NCBI RefSeq assembly: GCF_014268785.2
Contig: NZ_JABWRD020000003.1
Location: forward strand, 62,001-126,000
Reading direction: 5' to 3'
From: Pseudomonas shirazensis
Lineage (GTDB): Bacteria; Pseudomonadota; Gammaproteobacteria; Pseudomonadales; Pseudomonadaceae
Length of the DNA: 64,000 nucleotides
A model generated the notes under the pieces. It worked only from the letters and a program-made list of their open reading frames with translations, did not search any database and was not told the origin of the DNA. Both the position numbers and the translations under genes were made by a program. Positions 54,897-63,591 of the stretch are shown piece after piece (positions within the stretch are counted from its first letter, which is position 1; every line of letters begins with the position of its first letter).

Positions 54897-55300
54897 CGGA
54901 CGAAGCCACTCAATCCACCAACGCTGGTAGCGGGGGCTGCGGTCTGTGTAGGAGCGGCCTTGTGTCGCGAAAGGGTCGCGTAGCGGCCCCAGATTTCAGC
55001 TCCGCCGCTGATATCGCTGGGCCCGCTTCACGGGCCTTTCGCGACGCAAGGTCGCTCCTACAGGAGGGCGCGCAAGATCAATGTCTGGCGTTGTTTGCCG
55101 TGCAGGGCGATGTGCCGTTCGAGCAGGCTTTCTCGGAGTTGTCGGTCATGCTCGGTTGCATCCGCCATCTGACCACCGAGGCAGAGATGGAAAACGACCG
55201 GCAGGCGGGGAGTGCGGCGCGCATTCTCAGCGGTTTGGCCAAAACACTGATCGACGATATGGAGTTGGGAGTGCGCAAGGCTCTGGTCAGCCGCAAATAA
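54893..55300 (+). CDS. DUF3077-like protein carrying an in-frame REP-like insertion
   Basis: This 135-residue frame has three parts. The first 15 residues (MTDEATQSTNAGSGG) are followed by about 40 residues translated from a REP-like element (54947-55063). The last 75 residues match the DUF3077 pattern (VPFEQAFSELSVMLGCIRHLT, AARILSGLAKTLIDDME). The element is 117 bases, exactly 39 codons, and introduces no stop, so the frame survives. Whether the product still folds is unknown. GGAGG precedes the ATG. The 3' end overlaps the convergent diguanylate cyclase gene by 14 bases. Confidence 0.65.
   Translation: MTDEATQSTNAGSGGCGLCRSGLVSRKGRVAAPDFSSAADIAGPASRAFRDARSLLQEGAQDQCLALFAVQGDVPFEQAFSELSVMLGCIRHLTTEAEMENDRQAGSAARILSGLAKTLIDDMELGVRKALVSRK
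54947..55063. repeat. REP-like palindromic element, copy 3 (117 bp), inside a gene
   Basis: It has the same plan as copy 2: outer ends TGTAGGAGCG / CGCTCCTACA, inner GCCTTGTGTCGCGAAAGG / CCTTTCGCGACGCAAGG and central GGGCCCGC-TTCAC-GGGCC. It lies wholly within the 54893-55300 coding frame and preserves it. The short spacing from copy 2 (640 bases) in similar orientation is notable. Confidence 0.85.
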
Positions 55301-56264
55301 TCTGATTCTTGCCCAGACGCTTGGCCTGATACATCGCCGCGTCCGCGCGGGCGAACAGGCTGTCCAGGCTGAGGTCGTCGTCGCGCAGGCTGGTCAGGCC
55401 CTGGCTGATGGTCACGCCGAAACGTTCCTGACCATGGCTGAAGCTCAGGCGCTGGATCTCGCGCTGCAGGCGTTCGGCGATCTGCTCGGCGACCTCGGCC
55501 TCGCAGCCGGGGAACACTGCAGCAAACTCTTCACCACCAATCCGCCCGAACACATCGCCGCGGCGCAGTACGGCCTTGCCGCTGTCGGCGATGTGCTGCA
55601 GCACCTGGTCACCTTGCTGGTGGCCGTAGGTGTCGTTGATCAGTTTGAAGTCATCGATGTCCAGCAGCAGAAACGACAAAGGGGTGCCGTCTTCGCGGGC
55701 GGCGGTGAAGGCCTGGTTGGCACATTCGAAGAAGTGCCGGCGGTTGCTGCTCTGGGTCAGCACGTCGGTGGTGGCCAGACGCTGCAGTTCGCCTTCGAGC
55801 TGCTTCTTTTCGGTGATGTCTTCGGCGATGCCGACCACGATCACGCGGTCGCCGTCCTGCTGCTGGTTGATATAGCACTTGTCGCTCAGCCAGCGGATTT
55901 CGCCGGCGGCGTTGATGATGCGGTACTCGCGGTCTTCTACAGCGCCCTGCAGCAGCACCTGGGCCAGGCTGCGCTCGGCGTATTCGAGGTCGTCGGGGTA
56001 GATGCTGTCGCGCCATTCGTTGAAGTCAGCCAGCACCCGGCTGACCTGGCGGCCGAAGATGCGCTCGAAGGCGGGGCTGACATAGAGCACCTGGCGAGTT
56101 TTCCAGTCGAACGCCCAGAGCACTGCGTTGACGGTTTCGAGCAGGGAACTGAACAGCTGCTCGCGCTCGCTCAGGCGCGCCACTTCACCTTGCGCATGAA
56201 ACAGCGCGAGCAGGGTTTGCGCAGCGGCAGGTGGCGGGTCGCGGGGCTGTATATGTTTGGCCAT
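55287..56264 (-). CDS. PAS-GGDEF diguanylate cyclase
   Basis: This 325-residue soluble protein makes c-di-GMP from two GTP. A short N-terminal helix is followed by a PAS domain (about 35-155; VLWAFDWKTRQVLYVSPAFE, EYRIINAAGEIRWLSD, VVGIAEDITEKK). A GGDEF domain (about 165-320) has the active-site signature GGEEF in RIGGEEFAAVFPG. An RRGD inhibitory site five residues before it implies feedback inhibition by c-di-GMP. The PAS domain presumably senses a ligand or redox signal. I chose the ATG at 56264; a further in-frame ATG at 56396 would add 44 unlikely residues. Confidence 0.87.
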   Translation of the reverse strand: MAKHIQPRDPPPAAAQTLLALFHAQGEVARLSEREQLFSSLLETVNAVLWAFDWKTRQVLYVSPAFERIFGRQVSRVLADFNEWRDSIYPDDLEYAERSLAQVLLQGAVEDREYRIINAAGEIRWLSDKCYINQQQDGDRVIVVGIAEDITEKKQLEGELQRLATTDVLTQSSNRRHFFECANQAFTAAREDGTPLSFLLLDIDDFKLINDTYGHQQGDQVLQHIADSGKAVLRRGDVFGRIGGEEFAAVFPGCEAEVAEQIAERLQREIQRLSFSHGQERFGVTISQGLTSLRDDDLSLDSLFARADAAMYQAKRLGKNQIICG

Positions 56265-56402
56265 GTGCACGGAGCGATTCTCGGCTGAGGGCGTGCGGCC
56301 ACGATCCGGCCCGCCACGCGGGCGATGTGCGGATTTGAGTAAGCAGGTGGGGTGAAGTTCCGCTCGGCACGCCCCAGAACAGGGCGTGCCGATCAACGGA
56401 GA

Positions 56403-57584
56403 TCAGGCGGTTGGGCGCAGCGAGTAGGTTTTCAGCTGACTGGCAAAATCGCGCAGCGATTGGATGCCGCTGGCCTCGGCTTCGTGGACCCAGTCTTTCA
56501 TGGCGGCGAGCATGTCGTGGCCATTGGCGCTGGTACGCGCCCAGATCTGCTGCAGCGCCAGGCGCTTCTCGTAGATGGTCTTGAGCGCCTGGCTGTGGGC
56601 GAGCATCGACTCGATCCGCACGTGGTGGCGGTCTTGCAGCAGGCTGGTTTCCCGCGAGAGCAGGCGCTTGGCGCGGCGGAAGCGGTGGCGCAGCGAGGCA
56701 TCGACCACATCCAGCTCCTGCTTGACCAGTGGCGCGATGACCAGCTTGCGGTACTGGGCCATGATCTGGAAACGGTTGTTGAGGATCGCCATGGCCGTGT
56801 CCATGTCCAGGCTGGCTTTGCCCTCGACGCGGTGGGCAATCGGCGCGACCCGTTGCACCTTGGCCAGGCGCAGCAGGCTCAGCACCCGTATCCAGGCCCA
56901 GCCCATGTCGAACTCCCAGCGCTTGACCGACAGCTTGGCCGAGTTGGGGTAGGTATGGTGGTTGTTGTGCAGCTCTTCGCCGCCAATGATGATGCCCCAC
57001 GGCACCAGGTTGGTGGCGGCGTCGCGGCACTCGAAGTTGCGGTAGCCAACGGCATGGCCAAGGCCGTTGACCACGCCTGCGGCCCAGAACGGGATCCACA
57101 TCATCTGGATCGCCCAGATGGTGATGCCGATGGTGCCGAACAGCAGCAGGTCGAGCACTGCCATCAAGGCAATGCCGCCCAGCTTGTAGCGCGAATAGAG
57201 GTTGCGCTCGATCCAGTCATCCGGGCAGTTCTTGCCGTAGATGCGCAGGGTTTCGGGGTTTTGCGCCTCTTCGCGGTAAAGCTCGGCGCCTTTGCGCAAT
57301 ACGGTGCTCAGGCCTTTGATGACCGGGCTGTGCGGGTCATCGACGGTTTCGCACTTGGCGTGGTGTTTGCGGTGAATGGCGGTCCACTCGCGGGTGTTCT
57401 GCGCCGTGGTCAACCACAGCCAGAAGCGGAAGAAGTGTTTGAGGCCGGCGTTCAGCTCAAGCGAGCGGTGCGCCGAATAGCGATGCAGGTAGATCGTGAC
57501 GCTGATGATGGTCACGTGGGTCATCAGCAGGGTGACCGCGACCAGTTGCCAGGCCGACAGGTCGAGTAAGCCGTAGTACCACAT
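56403..57584 (-). CDS. desA: Membrane fatty acid desaturase (delta-9 type)
   Basis: This 393-residue membrane-bound desaturase has the three histidine boxes that hold the di-iron centre: HRYSAH (34-39), HRKHH (71-75) and HNNHH (about 207-211). Hydrophobic segments lie near residues 8-30, 48-62 and 140-175. A helical C-terminal extension (about 240-393) is typical of the Pseudomonas DesA type. It introduces a double bond into acyl chains of existing phospholipids, aiding membrane fluidity. A similar gene lies beside c-di-GMP genes in P. aeruginosa (recalled). It is divergent from the PAS-GGDEF-EAL gene by about 145 bases. The desA symbol is by similarity. Confidence 0.88.
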   Translation of the reverse strand: MWYYGLLDLSAWQLVAVTLLMTHVTIISVTIYLHRYSAHRSLELNAGLKHFFRFWLWLTTAQNTREWTAIHRKHHAKCETVDDPHSPVIKGLSTVLRKGAELYREEAQNPETLRIYGKNCPDDWIERNLYSRYKLGGIALMAVLDLLLFGTIGITIWAIQMMWIPFWAAGVVNGLGHAVGYRNFECRDAATNLVPWGIIIGGEELHNNHHTYPNSAKLSVKRWEFDMGWAWIRVLSLLRLAKVQRVAPIAHRVEGKASLDMDTAMAILNNRFQIMAQYRKLVIAPLVKQELDVVDASLRHRFRRAKRLLSRETSLLQDRHHVRIESMLAHSQALKTIYEKRLALQQIWARTSANGHDMLAAMKDWVHEAEASGIQSLRDFASQLKTYSLRPTA

Positions 57585-57729
57585 AAATGTAAAAGCCCTC
57601 GGAAACGCGGGGGGGAACTGCGCTTTGCATTATCCATTGACCGGGAAATAAAACCAGAGCGGGAATGCATCAAGACATGTTTCGGGCCCTATAATGCCCC
57701 AATTTTTTTTAAGGGCATTAGTACCCGAC

Positions 57730-59625
57730 ATGACTGGTTCTGTTCGCGACGCCTTGCGCATGGCCGCGCTGTACGTGGTGTTATCGATCCTGTGGCTGGT
57801 GCTCAGTGAGCAGCTGTTGCAACAGTTGTCCGATGATCCGCTCGCGTTGTACCTGGGGCGCTGCATCAATGTGCTGGTATGGGTGTTGCTCAGTGCGCTG
57901 GTGATTTTTATCTCACGGGCGCGCCTGCTCAACTTCATCGGTATCGGCGCGCGCCTGCGCAGTGAGGACCGCGAGCGCCTGCGCATGGCGGCGGCGGTGT
58001 TCGACAGCACTCTGGAGGGCGTGCTGGTGACGGACCGGCAGGGCCTGATCGTGCACGTTAACCGCGCGTTCATGCGTATTACCGGCTATCAGCAGGGCGA
58101 AGTGCTCGGCCAGCGCCCGAGCAAGTTCAAGTCGGGGCGCCATGGGGCGGACTTCTATCAGCAGATCTACGCCACCTTGCGCGAGCAGGGGCAGTGGAGC
58201 GGCGAGATCTGGAACCGGCGCAAAAGCGGCGAAATCTACCCGCAATGGCAGACGATTTGCGCCGTACGCGACGACAGCGGCGAGCTCAGCCATTATGTGG
58301 CAGTGTTCAGCGACATCAGTGCGATCAAGCATTCCGAGCAGGAGCTGGCTTACCTCGCCCACCACGACCCGCTGACCGGCTTGCCCAACCGGCTGCTGTT
58401 CAACGACCGCGCCGAGCAGGCCTTGGCGGCGGCGCAGAGCCACAAGCGCGGCTGTGCGCTTTTGCTGCTCGACCTGGATCATTTTCAAAGCATCAACGAT
58501 GGCCTTGGCCACCCGGTTGGCGACCAATTGCTCAAATTGGTTGGCGAACGCCTGCGTGCGGCCCTGGGCAAGGGGCTGACTCTGGCCCGGCTCGGCGGCG
58601 ACGAGTTCGCCGTGCTGCTGGAGAACTGCCAGCAGGTCGGCCAGGCGGCAACCCTGGCGCAGACGCTGATCGAGCAGATGCGCGAGCCGTTCAGTTGCGA
58701 GGGGCACAGCCTGTTCATTGGGGTGAGCGTCGGCATTAGCTTGTTCCCCAGCGATGCCCTCAGCGCCGCGCAGCTGCTGCGCAATGCCGATGCCGCGCTG
58801 TTCAAGGCCAAGAGCAACGGCCGCGGTGGTTATGCGTTGTACACCGAAGAGCTGACTGCGCATGCCCAGCAGCGGGTGGAAATTGCCACCGAGCTGCGCC
58901 GGGCACTGGAGCAGGAGGAACTGCGGCTGTTCTTCCAGCCGGTGCATTACCTGGCCAGCGGCGAGATGGTTGGGGTTGAAGCGCTGGTGCGCTGGCAGCA
59001 CCCCGAGCGCGGGCTGGTGCCACCGGGCGAGTTCATCCCGATTGCCGAGGCCAGCGGGCTGATTGCCGAGATCGATGGCTGGGTGCTGCGCCAGGCGTGT
59101 CGGCAGATGGTCGAATGGCAGGCCGCGGGGCAGTTGCTCGAATTCATTGCGGTGAATATCTCCAGCCGGCTGTTTGCTCAGCGGGATTTGTATCTGCAGG
59201 TGGCCAAGGTGCTGCACGACACCGGCCTGAACCCGGCGCTGCTGGAGTTGGAAGTGACCGAAAGCGCGGTGATGGAAGACCCCGAGGTGGCGCTGGAGCA
59301 GCTGCATCGCTTGCGCGAGCTGGGCTTGCGCCTGGCCATCGATGATTTCGGTACGGGCTATTCGTCGCTGCTGCGACTCAAGCGCTTGCCGGTGCAGAAG
59401 CTCAAGATCGACAAGGGGTTCGTTTCAGGGTTGCCGCAGGATGAGGATGATGTGGCGATTGTACGGGTGATCATTGCCCTGGCCCGGAGCATGGGCATGC
59501 AGGTGCATGCCGAAGGAGTCGAGCAGGCGGAGCAGGCGCTGTTCTTGTTGGCGCAGGACTGCCAATTGGGGCAGGGCTACTGGTTTGGGCGGCCGGTGCC
59601 GGCTGCGGATCTGGGGTGGGGTTGA
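57730..59625 (+). CDS. Membrane PAS-GGDEF-EAL c-di-GMP protein
   Basis: This 631-residue membrane protein has two N-terminal helices (about 10-30 and 43-65), a PAS domain (about 85-200), a GGDEF domain (about 215-365) and an EAL domain (about 385-625). The GGDEF site is intact (RLGGDEFAVLLE). The EAL motif is intact (GVEALVRW), with the metal-site DDFGTGYSS and a later HAEGVE. It could therefore make or degrade c-di-GMP; in such composites the phosphodiesterase side often dominates. The ATG at 57730 is preferred, but AAGGG is 14 bases upstream; an ATG at 57694 would add 12 residues. A terminator follows the stop. Confidence 0.87.
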   Translation: MTGSVRDALRMAALYVVLSILWLVLSEQLLQQLSDDPLALYLGRCINVLVWVLLSALVIFISRARLLNFIGIGARLRSEDRERLRMAAAVFDSTLEGVLVTDRQGLIVHVNRAFMRITGYQQGEVLGQRPSKFKSGRHGADFYQQIYATLREQGQWSGEIWNRRKSGEIYPQWQTICAVRDDSGELSHYVAVFSDISAIKHSEQELAYLAHHDPLTGLPNRLLFNDRAEQALAAAQSHKRGCALLLLDLDHFQSINDGLGHPVGDQLLKLVGERLRAALGKGLTLARLGGDEFAVLLENCQQVGQAATLAQTLIEQMREPFSCEGHSLFIGVSVGISLFPSDALSAAQLLRNADAALFKAKSNGRGGYALYTEELTAHAQQRVEIATELRRALEQEELRLFFQPVHYLASGEMVGVEALVRWQHPERGLVPPGEFIPIAEASGLIAEIDGWVLRQACRQMVEWQAAGQLLEFIAVNISSRLFAQRDLYLQVAKVLHDTGLNPALLELEVTESAVMEDPEVALEQLHRLRELGLRLAIDDFGTGYSSLLRLKRLPVQKLKIDKGFVSGLPQDEDDVAIVRVIIALARSMGMQVHAEGVEQAEQALFLLAQDCQLGQGYWFGRPVPAADLGWG

Positions 59626-59630
59626 GATTT

Positions 59631-59653
59631 TTGGGCCCGCTTTGCGGGCCCAA
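59631..59653. terminator. Bidirectional hairpin between convergent genes
   Basis: TTGGGCCCGC-TTT-GCGGGCCCAA is a perfect ten-base hairpin in the 33-base gap between the convergent PAS-GGDEF-EAL gene and the metI-like permease gene. TTTTT precedes it, giving an A-run/T-run context for the minus strand. Confidence 0.85.
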
Positions 59654-59658
59654 TCCGG

Positions 59659-60303
59659 TCAACGCTTGTTCAGCCCGCGGGCCAACCGATCCCCGCCCAA
59701 CTGAATCACCGCGACCAATACCACCAGCATGGCGATCACAGTCAACATCACCTGGCTGTCAAACCGCTGATAGCCATATCGGTAGGCAATATCGCCCAAG
59801 CCGCCAGCACCAATCGCGCCTGCCATGGCCGACGAGTTGATCAACGCCACCACGGTAATGGTGAACCCGCCAACAATCCCCGGCAGCGCTTCGGGCAGCA
59901 ACACATGCCAAACGATATGCCAGCGCCGGCACCCCATCGCCTGCGCCGCTTCGATCAAGCCATGGTCAACCTCGCGCAGACTGACCTCGGCAATCCGCGC
60001 AAAAAACGGTGTGGCGGCGATGGTCAGCGGCACCACGGCAGCCCACACGCCATAGGTGGTGCCGACCACCAGCCGGGTGAAGGGGATCAGCGCCACCATC
60101 AGAATCAGAAACGGGATCGAGCGGAACAGGTTAACGAAAGCGCCCACCACCCGGTTGAGCAACGGCGCCTGGTAAATCCCGCCCTTGTCGCTGGTGACCA
60201 GCAGCACCGCCATCGGAATACCCAGCAGCAACGCCACCAGCGATGACACGCCCACCATCAGCAAGGTGTCCCACAAGCCTTGCAGCAATCGCTCAGTCCA
60301 CAT
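59659..60303 (-). CDS. metI: Methionine-type ABC permease MetI
   Basis: This 214-residue inner-membrane permease has five to six helices and the EAA loop [20 protein letters not shown]. The C-terminal [20 protein letters not shown] is the classic MetI signature. It works with MetN and a MetQ-type lipoprotein or binding protein to import methionine or related sulfur compounds. The ATG at 60303 lies inside the end of metN (11-base overlap). The linked monooxygenase and SfnB-like genes suggest use during sulfur limitation. Normal uptake would be compromised if the adjacent metQ is truly broken. Confidence 0.9.
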   Translation of the reverse strand: MWTERLLQGLWDTLLMVGVSSLVALLLGIPMAVLLVTSDKGGIYQAPLLNRVVGAFVNLFRSIPFLILMVALIPFTRLVVGTTYGVWAAVVPLTIAATPFFARIAEVSLREVDHGLIEAAQAMGCRRWHIVWHVLLPEALPGIVGGFTITVVALINSSAMAGAIGAGGLGDIAYRYGYQRFDSQVMLTVIAMLVVLVAVIQLGGDRLARGLNKR

Positions 60304-61402
60304 AGCCCAACACCTCCACATCATCTGCCCAACGCCGTGCGCGCTCGAGCACGCCATGGGTGTCATGCGCTGAACCCCGCACTGACACGATCAATCGCCC
60401 CAGCGCATGTTCACCGATGGTTTCAACGCCGCCCTGGAGCAGGCTGACCTGACCGCCAAGGTCGGCGAACAAGCCAGATAACTGCGGCTCGCCAAACACC
60501 ACCAATTTGAGCACCAGGGCCGCATCGCGGTTGCTTGCAGTCGGCAGCAAACTGCCTTGCAATGCTGCCGGCAACTTACCCTGCAACGGCGCGAGCAAGG
60601 TGCGGGTCACTGCATGCTGCGGGCTGCCGAACACCTGCCAGACTTTGCCTTGCTCGACTACCTGGCCGCGCTCCAGCACCACCACGCGCTGGCAGATATC
60701 GCGGATCACCGCCATTTCATGGGTGATCAGCACCACGGTCAGGCCGAGACGCTGGTTGATGTCGCGCAGCAGTTCGAGGATCGACGCGGTGGTTTCCGGG
60801 TCGAGGGCCGAGGTGGCTTCATCACAGAGTAGAATTTCCGGGTCATGCACCAGCGCCCGGGCGATCCCGACGCGCTGCTTCTGCCCGCCGGAGAGTTGCG
60901 CCGGGTACACCTGATGCTTGTCGGCCAGGCCGACCAGATCAAGCAGTGCGCGAACCTTTTGCTGGCGCTCGGCCTTGGCTACGCCGGCAACCTTGAGGGG
61001 CAGCTCGACGTTGTCCCACACGGTTTTCGCCGACATCAGGTTGAAGTGCTGAAAGATCATGCCGATGCGCCTACGCAGGGCCACCAGGCGGTCTTCGTCG
61101 AAAGGGGCGATGTCGACCTGATCGATCAGCACCCGGCCCTGGCTCGGCTGTTCCAGGCGGTTGATGGTTCGCAGCAGCGACGATTTGCCGGCGCCGCTGC
61201 GGCCAATGATGCCGAAGATTTCGCCCCGGCGGATGTTCAGGTCGATGCCTTGCAGGGCAGGCTGGGCCTGGCCTGGGTAGGTTTTGCCCAGGCCGATGAA
61301 GCGCACATGGGCCTGATTGACCTCGGGCCGCAACGCCTGCTCGCGGGCGGGCGCCGGGACGGCTGGGGCAGTGGGCACCCTGAGGGCGCTGGCGCTGCTC
61401 AT
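60293..61402 (-). CDS. metN: Methionine-type ABC ATPase MetN
   Basis: This 369-residue ATPase of the MetN family has an Ala/Pro-rich N-terminal extension (1-30). Then follow Walker [10 protein letters not shown], signature [16 protein letters not shown], Walker [16 protein letters not shown] and the switch histidine in LITHEMAV. The C-terminal NIL regulatory domain (about 290-365) lets bound methionine inhibit transport in E. coli MetN. It starts one base after the full-length metQ stop (TGAC-ATG) and overlaps metI, so the three genes are coupled. Confidence 0.92.
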   Translation of the reverse strand: MSSASALRVPTAPAVPAPAREQALRPEVNQAHVRFIGLGKTYPGQAQPALQGIDLNIRRGEIFGIIGRSGAGKSSLLRTINRLEQPSQGRVLIDQVDIAPFDEDRLVALRRRIGMIFQHFNLMSAKTVWDNVELPLKVAGVAKAERQQKVRALLDLVGLADKHQVYPAQLSGGQKQRVGIARALVHDPEILLCDEATSALDPETTASILELLRDINQRLGLTVVLITHEMAVIRDICQRVVVLERGQVVEQGKVWQVFGSPQHAVTRTLLAPLQGKLPAALQGSLLPTASNRDAALVLKLVVFGEPQLSGLFADLGGQVSLLQGGVETIGEHALGRLIVSVRGSAHDTHGVLERARRWADDVEVLGYVD

Positions 61403-61403
61403 G

Positions 61404-62204
61404 TCAGCCTTCCCAGCCGGCCTGGTAGAGGCTGCCGTGTGCCTTGTCCAGCGCAGCCTTTACCGCAGGCGAGTGCTGGTAGATGTCGACGAACCTGGCC
61501 AGGCGTGGGTCGTCCTTTTCCTGCGGGCGGATAACGAACTGGATCACGTATTCCTTGTTTTCCAGGCCGTCGAACAGCAGTGCCGAGGTGGCATCGAAGG
61601 TGTTCGCCAGGCGGATATAGGCCGGTTAGCCCTGGACCAGATCGGCATCGTCGTAGGCGCGCACCAGCTGCACTGCTTCAACCTGCAGAATCTTCAGTTT
61701 TTTCGGGTTGGCGACGATGTCGTCCTCGGTGGCCTTGTAGCCAACGCCGGGTTTGAGTGTGATCAGCCCGGCCTTGGCCAGCAGCTGCAAACCACGGCCG
61801 CTGTTGATCGGGTCGTTGGCGATGGCCACGCTGGCGCCGGTCGGAAGCTCGGCAAAGCTTTTGTACTTTTTCGAGTACAGGCCAACGTTATTGATGATCC
61901 CCGGCTTGTACGGCACCAGGTCAAAGCCGGCAGCGGCCTTGGCGTTTTCCAGGAACGGGATGTGCTGGAAGTAATTGACGTCGATGTCGCCGCTGTTGAG
62001 GCTGACGTTGGGCGCGATCCAGTCGCTGAACTCGATCAGCTTCACTTCCAGGCCTTGCTTGTGCGCCTCTTCGACAGCGGCTTCAAGGGGAATGGCAAAG
62101 GCTGCGGTGGTGCCGACTTTAAGCGGCTCGGCAGCGAACACGTTGGCGCTGATGGCCAGTGACAGTACGGCGGCCGCGACGGGCCGGCACAGTTTATCAA
62201 GCAT
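61404..62204 (-). pseudogene. metQ: metQ with an in-frame TAA nonsense codon
   Basis: This would be a 266-residue MetQ/NlpA-family binding protein. A signal peptide (cleaved near VFA-AEPL) precedes PLKVGTTAAFAIPLEAA and IDVNYFQHIPFL, a family hallmark. The frame stops at codon 193 (TAA, complement of 61626-61628) directly after DADLVQG. It then continues in the same frame with PAYIRLANTFDATSALL and on to YQAGWEG and a TGA at 61404. Both sides look conserved, so a single base change (probably TAT or TAC for tyrosine to TAA) explains it. The truncated product would lack the second lobe's end. A sequencing error is possible. Confidence 0.85.
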
Positions 62205-63591
62205 GGTGCAGGGCTCCAGTCGGGGCAGGGGTTGGGGTCGTATTGCGGTAGCGGGCGCCGGGATGGTCGGCAGGCAGGTGCGGCAGGTCGCTGGCGAACA
62301 GCTTTTCGCGCAGGCTGCCGTCCTGGTAGGCGGTCTTGTAGCGACCGCGGCGTTGCAGTTCGGGGACGACCAGGTCGATGAAGTCTTCGAAGCTTTCCGG
62401 GGTCACGGTGCGGGTCAGGTTGAAGCCGTCGAGTCCGGTTTCGTCAATCCAGCCGATCAGCTCATCGGCGACCTGCGCGGCGGTGCCGATCAGGGTCACG
62501 TAGCGGCCGCCGAGGCTGTGCTGGTCGAGCAGGCGGCGGCGGGTCCAGGCGCTGTCCTGCAACTGGCGGGTCGCGGACTGGATGGCGTTGCCTTTGGCGA
62601 AGCCGATCGGCTCGTCCAGCTCGAAGGCGGCGAAGTCGATCCCGGTCGAGCTGGCGAAGTGGGCGACGCCGGCCTCAGGGCTGGCGTAGCGCACATATTC
62701 GGCATGCTTGGCCTGGGCTTCGGCTTCGCTGGCGGCGACGATTACGGTAATGCCCATGAATACCTTGATTGCCTGCGGATCACGCCCGGCCGCCTTGGCT
62801 GCGGCACGCACCTTGTCGACTTGAATACGGGTGGAGGCTTTGTCCTGGCCGCTGATGAATACGCATTCGGCGTGGTTGCCGGCAAAGCTCAGGCCGCGCG
62901 GTGAGCTGCCAGCCTGGAATAGCACCGGCGTGCGCTGCGGCGAGGGTTCGCAGAGGTGGTAGCCCTCGACCTTGTAGAACTCGCCGTGGTGCTCGACCTT
63001 GCGCACTTTGTCGGGGCGGGCGTAGACCCGCTGCTCGCGGTCGGCGACCACCGCGTCGTCATCCCAGCTGCCTTCGAGCAGCTTGTACAGCACTTGCAGG
63101 TATTCGTCGGCCTGGTCGTAACGGCGGTCGTGCTCGGGCTGTTGCTCCAGGCCCATGGCGCGGGCGGCGCTGTCGAGGTAGCCGGTGACGATGTTCCAGC
63201 CGACCCGGCCGTTGCTCAGGTGGTCAAGGGTCGACAGCCGGCGGGCGAACAGATACGGCGCCTCGTAGGTGAGGTTGGCGGTCAGGCCAAAACCCAGGTG
63301 GCGGGTGACGGCAGCCATGGCCGAGACCAGCAGCAGCGGGTCGTTGACCGGCAGCTGGATCGACTCCTTCAGCGTTACATCGACCGACTGGCCATAGACG
63401 TCGTAGGTGCCGACGATATCGGCGATGAACAGGCCATCGAACAACCCGCGCTCAAGCAGCTTGGCCAGGTTGGTCCAGTAGTCCAGCGTCTTGTACTGGG
63501 TCGAGGTGTCGCGTGGGTGGGTCCACAGGCCATGGTTGATGTGGCCGACGCAGTTCATGTTGAAGGCGTTGAGGAGGATTTGCTTGCTCAT
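62197..63591 (-). CDS. FMN-dependent monooxygenase, DszA/NtaA/SnaA family
   Basis: This 464-residue flavin-dependent monooxygenase of the luciferase-like NtaA/SnaA/DszA class has FNMNCVGHINHGLWTHP near its start. The core has FDGLFIADIVGTYDVYG and the FMN-site NIVTGYLDSAARAMGL and PVLFQAGSSPRG. These enzymes use FMNH2 from a separate reductase to cleave C-S or C-N bonds. With an SfnB-like gene upstream and a methionine-type transporter downstream, release of sulfite from an organosulfur compound is likely; the exact substrate is unknown. It overlaps metQ by eight bases and the SfnB-like gene by one base. Confidence 0.87.
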   Translation of the reverse strand: MSKQILLNAFNMNCVGHINHGLWTHPRDTSTQYKTLDYWTNLAKLLERGLFDGLFIADIVGTYDVYGQSVDVTLKESIQLPVNDPLLLVSAMAAVTRHLGFGLTANLTYEAPYLFARRLSTLDHLSNGRVGWNIVTGYLDSAARAMGLEQQPEHDRRYDQADEYLQVLYKLLEGSWDDDAVVADREQRVYARPDKVRKVEHHGEFYKVEGYHLCEPSPQRTPVLFQAGSSPRGLSFAGNHAECVFISGQDKASTRIQVDKVRAAAKAAGRDPQAIKVFMGITVIVAASEAEAQAKHAEYVRYASPEAGVAHFASSTGIDFAAFELDEPIGFAKGNAIQSATRQLQDSAWTRRRLLDQHSLGGRYVTLIGTAAQVADELIGWIDETGLDGFNLTRTVTPESFEDFIDLVVPELQRRGRYKTAYQDGSLREKLFASDLPHLPADHPGARYRNTTPTPAPTGALHHA

